Shown here in pieces: positions 56,204 through 64,000 of a DNA stretch of 64,000 nt. The position numbers and the translations under genes are program-made. The stretch comes from Uranotaenia lowii (lineage: Eukaryota > Arthropoda > Insecta > Diptera > Culicidae), in assembly GCF_029784155.1 (NCBI RefSeq), contig NC_073693.1, forward strand, positions 335,436,023-335,500,022, given 5' to 3'. Position 1 is the stretch's first letter; each line of letters begins with the position of its first letter. The notes beneath the pieces were generated by a model. That model saw only the letters and a list, made by a program, of their open reading frames with translations, ran no database searches and was not told where the DNA came from.

Positions 56204-59200
56204 ATGATTTAAATTTAAATTTTACAAAGATTATCAAAACATTAACATTTCTGGAAATTTCAACTTATATTCTTATGCTGATTCTAAGATTCTTAAGTTT
56301 TTTTGCAGCTTATAAACTTTATAATGTAGTTTAAAATTTCTGCACGTTTGAGCAAATGGCGAAGAAATTCAAGTTATTATGTAAAGAACATTTCTTACTT
56401 ACGAATGTTCGTTTCTACATACCTGGAAGAAAGAAAGAAATTTGCATTAGATTTATGTTTAAAATTTTTGTTGAAATCTTATTTTTGAAGCTGCTTGTAA
56501 TCATTTTAGGACATAAAACTGAAGAAATGTTTTTGGACATTTGGAAATTTTTGTAATGATTTTTTTTTATTTGTTTGCAAATACTCTTTTTTTTGTACTA
56601 TCCGTTGGAAATTTATTCGTTAGATCGTTGCTTATCTTTCTTATTAAAATATTTAAACTTTTATGTCTATATGTTTGTCTTTTTTCATGAAAAAAAGGTT
56701 CTCAGAAGCCATTATTAGAGTTTTTGCATACAATTTGAAGAAACGGAAAGTCGTTACCGAACACGTAAACATTTCCCTTGATTGAACGCACACAAAAAAG
56801 GTGAATACTTTTCCGATCGTTTTTCCAATCGCAATCAAATCGACTGGAAATTCACTCAGCTGCACAGCAAGTTTTAGTGCTCAATCCGGATCACAAAAAT
56901 CCGGCTGCTGCTGCTGCTGCAACTTTTTGCGATAACTAAATTCCAGCCAATCCATTGTTATCGGAAAACTTTCCGAGTCAATTCATCAAAATTGAACGTT
57001 TCTTCCGATTGACTTTGGTTCGGGTCCGCCGCTTTTCACCGAAACCAGCATGCAAATCTGGACCGGAGCTTTGGAAAGTTCGATGAAGAAATTTTCTTCT
57101 TTCGAAGAGAGATATAACCTTGCGGTTTTGTTGGACCCGCTGCGTTTGAGTTGAGTTTCCGAAAAAAAACCAAAGGTCCCTACCAGAGATATCCAATTGT
57201 GCCAAACTGCAAAACGAGATACAATTTTCCCTCATTTTTGCCGTTCCAAACGAAAGGCTGATTGAGTTTTGTACTCTATGGAGCCACCAGCAGCTGGAAG
57301 CTGAGGAAAGGAAAAAAACAGCAGCATACTCCCTTTGAACTTTGGCCATCTCCTACAATCGGGTAGGAGCCTTCAACATAACCATTACAATCTGTTGCCC
57401 CTGGAAAGGGAGAGAGAGCGGATTGTTATGAATCGAAGAAGGAAGTGAGGAGTCGGAGGAAAAAAAGTTTCAAAACTTCCAGTAAGGAGGCACAAGATTG
57501 TCGGTGGCTCGTGGCAGATATCTGGGATCCCGCATTTGTGGCCCATTTCTATTCATGGCGCAACTGAAGCCCCGGAAAAGGTCGGGAGTTTCGCTCCGAA
57601 TTCGGTCATAACTTTCCAATCAATATTTTATTGATTTACCATCCTCGCCCCCTGACGTCAAAGCCTCTGGGTTCAGCTGAGCCAAGCTAGCTGACTCCAA
57701 AAGATTCTTCGATTCGCAAAGTGTTTTCCGGGAAGCAAATCGACCAATATTCTTCGAGTTAGCTATTTACTACTCAATCGGAATTGCACGCAACGGGATC
57801 AAGGCAAGAAGTCTGAAGGTTCTGAAATGTGCGTCATAACGAGCGGAAGCTTACTTCTACTTTACTGCAGCGATTTTGCTGGACAAGAAAATAAAAATTG
57901 CAGGTGCCTTTATTACCTTAAAAACGAACGAAGAATCAATACAATTTTGCTTGATCAAACACCCACATTTTTGAACTTTTTTTCTTACAAAACGTAAGCA
58001 ATGAAGTGTTTAAAATTATAATGTGGAGTAAGATTAAGTCTATGAACTCATATTTTGAAGTCGTTATCTTAACGTTCAAAATCCCTAAAGGGATTTTTTA
58101 AGCAGTTTCCTAGTCTTATCATGAGGTGTCTTAGCAAAATGTTTCTTCCGTTACATTTCCCGGTGGAAAAGTGATAACTTTTACATGTCGACAAACGTCT
58201 TACAATTTAATGTTTAGTTTTGTTTCAGGTTAGAAAAAAAAAAAATCTAAACTCGCTAAACTATGTGTATGTGTACTTATAAAAGGGGAACCGGGGAAGG
58301 ATCGCACAAAACCAAATATAATCGGTTCGCTGGAGCAAGTTGAGGGGGCAAAATTGAATAACAGATGAGGGAAAATTGAACAACTGCTTAGCCCAGCTTT
58401 GGCATTCGGGTTTCTCGTACACCCGGCCACAGAGAGCATTTCGGTGGCAAAAGTTATCTGCTGCTGCTGCTGCTGTCTCGGAATGGAATGAAGGTCTCCG
58501 TTGAGAAGGCAAAGTTTGGTGCCTCCCTCCCTGGCATGTGTGAAGGGTGTTTGAAATGAGAGGGCCAAGCAAAGGAGAAGCTGGGAGCTAAACTTGTTTG
58601 CCAGAGGTGCCAGCTCGACGATAAGCTGCGGTTTAAGAGAACGTGTCGGATGAAAATGATCAAATTGTAGAATTTTCATTATAAACTTTTATGGTTATTT
58701 TCAAGCTCAATTGAAGATCAATTGTAGATATTTATGGATAGTTTTATAGCCAGCTTATAAGTTAATAAGAAATTACAAAAAAAAGGAAAAATGAATTTAA
58801 AGTTTCCAAATTTCACTGGCAAAGAAATGCAATACTCGAAAGCCTGAGCAGATGGATGTAACTCATCCATTTTTAATACCAACGCATTGCATTGCAATGC
58901 CCCAACAAGGACTGAAAACATGCAAACAGTAACCTGTGTGAAATCGTAGGAGAAATACATGATAAGTACTTAAGCAGCTTTAAGAACAAATTCCTCGAAT
59001 ATTTGGCTATGTTAAAACTTTTAAAGAAAACACTTTGAAATGTTTAAGTCTGTCAGTAATCATTGTTTGTGCTAAATCTAGAACAGCAGTTATTTGAAAC
59101 GCATTTGGTACCAAAATCTCAAAAAAAAAGTCGAAGCTGCAAGTTTGAGGGTCTGGAATAATCTTTTATCTCACGTGAAACTTTCTCAGATACTCAAATA

Positions 59201-60530
59201 TGCCTTCATTTTTGACAAGAGCCATATGAAAGAAGTACTGTTTGACCTTATTAACCCGAATATAAACTTTTTTTTCTTTAAATTTCCTTGCAAAATCATA
59301 TTTGAATAAAAAGATTCTGAAATTCTCTAATACTAATAAAAAGACTATTTTTAGATGTAAAACATTATTTAAAGCTAAATGTTTTCTCCCTTTTATTCAT
59401 TTGAAAAAGATGACATTACATAAAATAATTCTTCTAAATCTTACCTCAATGATGATCAAATTTTTCAAGCCAACTTAAAAATCAAACTGAAAAATTCACT
59501 CAATTGCGTTTGAAGTTTTTGATCAGTCGAGTGATGTATGTGCTAAAGGGTCGCCGATATTATTCAAAGGGAGATTTAAATATTTGTGAAAATTGTGCCT
59601 AGGATAAATCCACTGTGTAACGCTCTACTAGTGTAGTTGAGCCCACTTTGGAAATCCGTAACATGCTTCTCAACTGAAAACAAACTGATTAACTTTATTT
59701 TCTCTTAATTTTCATTTTTTAACCTTTTTTTTTATATTTAGACTTCGGCTACGAAAAATCTTCTTTTTCTTTCGTTCCAAGAAATGAATTCTCGGATAAA
59801 TTTAACTTTCAACTATGCTATATGAGTTTCTAAAACGCAAATGCATTGTTTCTTTTTATTGTTTGAAGTTCATTTTAAGGAAAATATAAGCCAAAACAAA
59901 TTCTGTTCGAACTTTGTCAAGATTAGGTCTTTTATCTATCTTATAGAATGTTTTGATCAAGTTTTACAGTATACATACACTTTCTTATATCATACGTTTT
60001 AATAGTTTTCGAACCATTCTTTTATCAGGAACACACTTTATCCTTTAATGCATGATTCTTTTTTAATGAGAAAAGCAATTATTGATTCAGTAAAGTAATA
60101 ACATGTCAACTCGAATAACACAACTGAACAGGTGTGAAGCCGTTGTTTTGAGTTTTATATAAGTAATGGCCCATCAGAGCTGAAAAATAATTTTTGAAAT
60201 TGTTGATTCATTTCGCATTTATGCAAATTTCTTCCAAAAAATATTCATAAGGTACAGAAAGAAGTTTGTAATTGGTTGAGACGAAAAATTTTTTTTTTGA
60301 TTTTCTTAATTTGAAGAAATAGTAGCGATTTCCAATACTGCTTTTAAAAAAATCTGATTTTTGCTATTTTTCTGCATATTTTCTTCGAAATCTCACACGT
60401 TCATTAAAATATCGTGATAAAAATAACACAAAACCTTGAAAATTTTCTCTTATTTTTTAGATTTTTGAATTTCTATAAGTGTTGTTTCTAAACAACACCT
60501 CTTGAATATCGAAAATTTATATAAATGTTG
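56204..60530. other. Mixed AT-rich DNA and unique islands
   Basis: 56741-57900 and 58240-58680 are of higher complexity, with CTG/CAG runs at about 56904-56920 and 58458-58475 and a perfect CRE palindrome TGACGTCA at 57653-57660. Open frames (57349-56978 minus, 58679-58230 minus) lack domains, and the latter's poly-Gln is only the CAG run. The rest is AT-rich with nothing recognised. Confidence 0.4.
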
Positions 60531-60825
60531 TATTTTTTTACAAACTAATTTTTATTAATGACAAACAGGAATCAAGAATTTAACTTGAAATATTCCAACA
60601 GCTAGGCAGATACAATCCCAGTGAGTTGAACTCTTTTAAGGGATTGCTATTTCTAGTTACATAGCGATCAATTAACACAATCAGAATATTTATGAATGAT
60701 TTTTTATGTGTCATTAAAAATGCTGTATGGTTCTGGTGCACGTTGATCTGGTGGGGATGGCGGTGGAGAGTGGCAGCGCGGTGTGACGGGGCTAGGGGAG
60801 GCGGAAGAGAAGAGCAAGAGAAATT

Positions 60826-61254
60826 TTATGTAAGATAGGAGTTTATCTTTCTTTCGAAGTTCAGCTTTAGATGCTTTTTTAAGTTGTCGATGGTACGATA
60901 ATTGAGGCACAGTGTTGGCAGGTGGTTGTACAGTTTTTGCTCCGATGAACGATAATTTTCGGCGTCCGAATACGTTGTTTGTTCGCGATAGAATGAAAGT
61001 ACCGGTCTTCTTGAAGATCTTTCGTTCAATGAAGTCTGCAGAGTTGAGTTGCGGTGCTGGCTGGGTTCAGTTACCATTTTTCTCACGTGTACTATCATCT
61101 GGAACTCGTATAACACTCTTAAGGGTAGAAAATAATCAGCTACGTCAGCGTAAAGAAGGTGTGTTGGATACAGGTACGGCTTTAATACAGCGATTCTGGA
61201 TAACTTGAAGTTCACGTAGAGTTTATTTACTGGCAGCTTCCCAACAGGAAACAA
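60826..61254 (-). pseudogene. CR1/L2-like ORF2 C-terminus
   Basis: The frame ends with KLYNHLPTLCLNYRTIDNLK and a basic tail, typical of the end of CR1/L2-group ORF2. The block IQNRCIKAV, expected a little upstream, is found near 61206-61180 in a different frame, so a frameshift lies around 61165. The stop at 60826-60828 is the natural-looking end. Confidence 0.6.
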
Positions 61255-61609
61255 GATCGCTCAGTCTTGAGTGTACCATAGCAAAATATACTTTCGTTAG
61301 ACAAGAAACAGGGGCGAAAGCAGAATTTTTTCAGAGCAATCCACAGAACGTACTAAGCTTCTTTTTTAAAGATGTTATATGGGCAGACCAAGACATCGTG
61401 GAATCTAGAACCAATCCAAGGAATGGATATTCCTTAACTTCCTCAATGATTCAGCCTTCAACTTCTAATGGATCGTGGGCTGGTGATGTATATCTTGGTG
61501 ATCAAATGAACATATGTTTCGTTTTGGAGAGAGTCAGGGAGAGATGGTTGGAGGCGAAATATTGTTTTAGCAGCGAAATTTACACGTATCACATTACAAT
61601 TTCCACAGC

Positions 61610-62146
61610 GGTAGAAGAGTGAGGTATCGTCAGCAAATAAGCGAAGCTTCTAGTGGAGGTGCAATTTAGCCAGATCATTGATGCACAATAAAAAAAATTA
61701 TAGGACCTAGGTTTCTACCTTGGGGCACTCCTGTAGCAGTTGTATATTGCATTAGGTTGGATAAAAAACTTGATATAAAATCATTGGTGGTTCCTCTTAT
61801 ACCCAGGTACTCTAATTTTTTCACAAGTATACCATGATCAATGGAATCGAACACTTTTTTCAAGTCGATGAAGAGTGCGCCTATAAGTTACTTCTTGACC
61901 AAAGAGTCATATATATCCTGAATCAACTCAATAGATGCCGTTTGGTTACTGGAACCTTGCCGGAATCCGTTTTGGCAAGAATAGATTAGGTCGTATCTTT
62001 TTGTGAACGCATCAATCCAATTAACTATCAATTTTTGAGTATTTTATCTAGAATAGATAAACTGGAAATCGGCCTGTAGTTGTTTACATCAGTTGGACTG
62101 CCTGATTTAAAAACCGGAACAACACGAGTAGTCTTCAGACAGGGCG
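61610..62146 (-). pseudogene. CR1/L2-like reverse transcriptase core
   Basis: In order on the minus strand: VPVFKSG and NYRPIS (about 62130-62060), QNGFRQGSSNQTA (about 61975-61935), an in-frame TAA near 61890, then IGALFIDLKKVFDSIDH with the first catalytic Asp. KLEYLG, GVPQGRNLGP (about 61725-61700) and FADDTSLFY (about 61645-61612) follow. A frameshift precedes the FADD block and a stop lies between. The catalytic motifs are present but the frame is broken in at least three places. Confidence 0.75.
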
Positions 62147-62147
62147 G

Positions 62148-62474
62148 TTAAACTCCAGTACATATAATTTCATTGAAGATATCACAAATGAACGGCGCAA
62201 AAAATTGGTACTCTTGCTTGATAAAAGCGGCTGAAATGTTGTCAGGACCTGTTGCTTTTTTGCTGCTTAGATCTTTGATCAGCAAAATTATTTCAGAATA
62301 CGTGGCTTGCTGCAGAAAAATGCTTCGTTGACTTGGAGTGATCGTACCGAATAAACGAAAATCTCGATCACTTTTTATAGAAGCAGTTAGATCAGGACCA
62401 ACGTTACAAAAGAAGTTGCTGAATATTTCGTTAATTTGAGGAGCGTCGGTGTGAGTCATTCCATTTACATACAA
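62148..62474 (-). pseudogene. CR1/L2-like pre-RT segment
   Basis: 108 open codons include SSKKATGPDNISA (71-82), the conserved block before the RT palm, preceded by INEIFSNFF. Downstream, near 62147, the frame breaks, and homology (TTRVVPVFKSG, NNYRPISSLSIL) continues in another frame. Confidence 0.7.
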
Positions 62475-62662
62475 TAAGTTTTGAAGGTTTTTCGTGGTGT
62501 TGATTACGGCCCAGTACTTTGTATATATTCAACCAAGTCTTGCGCGGGGAACAATCCAGAAGTAGTTTTTCTTAATATGTATTCATAATTTTTTTTTTGA
62601 AACATGATCAAGAAGTTCAGAAGTCGTTTGGTCATTAGGAATTCTTTTATGTCTCTTTAGAG

Positions 62663-62976
62663 CAGCGGTCGGGGAACCGGGGTAAATTACCCCAAATGGA
62701 GTAAAAGTGAAATTCTTGGGTGTAACAGTGAATATTTTGTGAATGAAAAGTGTATATTTTAATTTGGCAATTTTATAAATTTGTTGGTTTTATTTCGAAT
62801 GAAAGAATTCAGCGGCATATGCAGATATGAATATTTCCCCTTGAGGCATTCAAATAACATGCTTTGAGTGCTCGCTCAGTGTTCACGGATACGTTTTTTT
62901 GCTCTTCGTCATGGGGTAATATCAACATAAATAAAAATGTTTTGGGGTAATGATTCAAAAAGTTCCCCGACCCCTG
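62663..62976. mobile_element. hAT-type miniature element with 8-bp target duplication
   Basis: The ends CAGCGGTCGGGGAAC and GTTCCCCGACCCCTG are inverted with one mismatch. Each side carries the identical 8-bp sequence CTTTAGAG (62655-62662 and 62977-62984). 8-bp duplications with CAGNGGT ends are the hallmark of hAT elements. GGGGTAA/TTACCCC words lie just inside the ends. At 314 bp with no transposase it is non-autonomous. It sits inside the CR1/L2-like LINE between its endonuclease and RT parts. Confidence 0.9.
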
Positions 62977-63057
62977 CTTTAGAGTGTTTTCCTTTAGTTG
63001 AACCAACCATCAAAGATGACAAGTCATCCAGGGACACGAATCTTTCAATTTGGGTGT

Positions 63058-63612
63058 TTAGTTTTTTTGTTGAGTGCATTCGGCTATCAATGAATTGTTC
63101 GTGTTGATAACATGTATCAGTTTTGAATTAGCATCTACATTAGTAGGGATATTGTTCATCGAATTCTGGAAAAGATTGCTCATTTTACTGTGATCTATTA
63201 TGTTTTTAACAAGTATCGTAGAGTTCCTTTTACAATACAGTCTGAGTACAGATAAGATTATACAATGATCACTAAGGTCGGTGTCTATCGTTTCATTTTG
63301 AGAAGAGTTAGCAAGTCGTGTAGAACAGATAACATGATCTAAATTATTCTCGCTAGCGGTTCGTGTGGTGTGGGTGTTTGTTACTAAAGCATTGTATGCC
63401 GATATCAGACACGAGTATTTGGAGACAACATTGTTGGTAGGCATGTTCACTGGAATATTCATGTCACCAAAGAATGTAAAATCATCTTTGGTTTTTAGTC
63501 CAGGTAAGATCGATTCTAATTCTGACAAAAATATTCTAGCTTCAAATGACGGACTTCTATAAATTGCACGTAAATTCAATGGTTTTGCGTTCGTCCGTAG
63601 TAGAGTGTCCAT
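63058..63612 (-). pseudogene. CR1/L2-like APE endonuclease, C-terminal part
   Basis: 184 codons are open. LRAIYRSPS (14-22), GDMN (49-52), NNLDHVI (89-95) and SDH (114-116) are the later APE-endonuclease blocks. The N-terminal part with the catalytic glutamate is missing because the element is cut at about 63613. The following frame is interrupted by the hAT-type insertion at 62663-62976. Confidence 0.75.
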
Positions 63613-64000
63613 TTCCCGACCATTGTTCCGTTCCCGGAAATCGGGAAATCTGGTGGCCTATTTTCCGGGAATTCCCATGATCCCGGGAAATATTCAAAAG
63701 GATGTAAAATATATGCACTTCGATTAAAATATAGCTTTTCAAACCTTACGTGCATACAAATCTATAATGTGTTCATAATGGACTCATCATAATATTTTTC
63801 TAAACTTATTTTTAATGAAACAAATCAAACTGTTTTCAACCATGAAAAATTAAAAACGAACTATAAAATAAACTGCATAAGTCAAATGAAGAATTAATTC
63901 ATGCAATTAGGGGATAGTAAAAAAATCTTTTTATTTGTAGGATTAATACAACCTTTTTTTCATTTATCTGGGCACTTTACATGTATGCTCTTCATATAAA
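63613..64000. other. CCGGGAA-rich patch then AT-rich sequence to the window end
   Basis: 63613-63695 contains four TTCCCGG/CCGGGAA words in both orientations (ATTTCCCG, TTCCCGGAAATCGGGAAA, TTTTCCGGGAATTCCC, ATCCCGGGAAAT). It abruptly truncates the LINE. It may be the end of another inserted element, but no partner end lies in the window. Confidence 0.4.

Larger units (their letters stand above)
60540..63612 (-). mobile_element. Decayed CR1/L2-group non-LTR retrotransposon
   Basis: Minus-strand pieces appear in LINE order: endonuclease (63612-63058), pre-RT (62474-62148), RT core (about 62140-61610) and C-terminus (61254-60826), then a 3' region with AATAAA-like words. The words TGPDNI, NYRPIS, GVPQG..LGP, FADDTSLFY and LYNHLP fit the CR1/L2 side of the Jockey superfamily. 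It has several frameshifts and stops and carries a hAT-type insertion. The 5' end is lost at about 63613. The 3' boundary is approximate. Confidence 0.75.

Noticed and set aside
58230..58679. 149-codon minus-strand frame with poly-Gln
   Set aside because: Poly-Gln is a CAG microsatellite and overlapping frames are equally open. No homology is recognisable.

Overview
This is eukaryotic, AT-rich, repeat-dominated DNA. It is most likely from an insect, and probably a mosquito-like dipteran: it carries Tx1-, RTE- and CR1/L2-type non-LTR retrotransposons, TA-flanked Tc1/mariner-type and hAT-type miniature elements, and tRNA-like relics. I found no convincing host protein-coding gene. Every stretch with recognisable protein homology belongs to a transposable element.

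Layout. 1-3.2 kb is AT-rich DNA with a tRNA-like cloverleaf (2336-2408) and a small hairpin element (2510-2703). 3222-8973 is a TA-flanked inverted-repeat element split by a 4.85-kb Tx1/L1-like LINE (3862-8711) with an 8-bp target duplication; its ORF1 is intact and its ORF2 is broken. 9-17 kb is unique or AT-rich DNA with a 395-bp-offset duplication and a GC-rich internally duplicated block (15.6-16.6 kb). 17.1-18.5 kb is a repeat element built from units with an exact 143-bp period, ending in AAAC and TA microsatellites. 18.68-19.10 kb is a long hairpin element. 23.2-32.6 kb is a very large array of a 9-bp unit (GTCATTTTT), interrupted by a 500-N assembly gap. 32.86-34.06 kb is a TA-flanked Tc1-type element with ~490-bp inverted arms. 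38.4-41.3 kb is a cluster of dispersed repeats and another hairpin. 43.2-43.7 kb is a truncated Tc1/mariner transposase. 44.0-44.8 kb is an inverted-repeat element with TTA duplications. 48.0-51.4 kb is an RTE-like LINE with only two visible lesions, nested in a relative of the 18.7-kb hairpin. 55.08-56.20 kb is a second 9-bp array with two unit variants separated by a sharp boundary. 60.5-63.6 kb is a decayed minus-strand CR1/L2-group LINE carrying a 314-bp hAT-type miniature element with a perfect 8-bp target duplication.

The elements form nests: LINE in inverted-repeat element (twice), and hAT element in LINE. These give relative ages. The most unusual signals are the paired 9-bp arrays (shared variants, higher-order duplication, a conserved TGACA core on the minus strand) and the strict 143-bp periodicity. 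The very long open frames in the arrays arise from stop-free repeat units and are not proposed as genes. I see no evidence for a new enzymatic or defence system.
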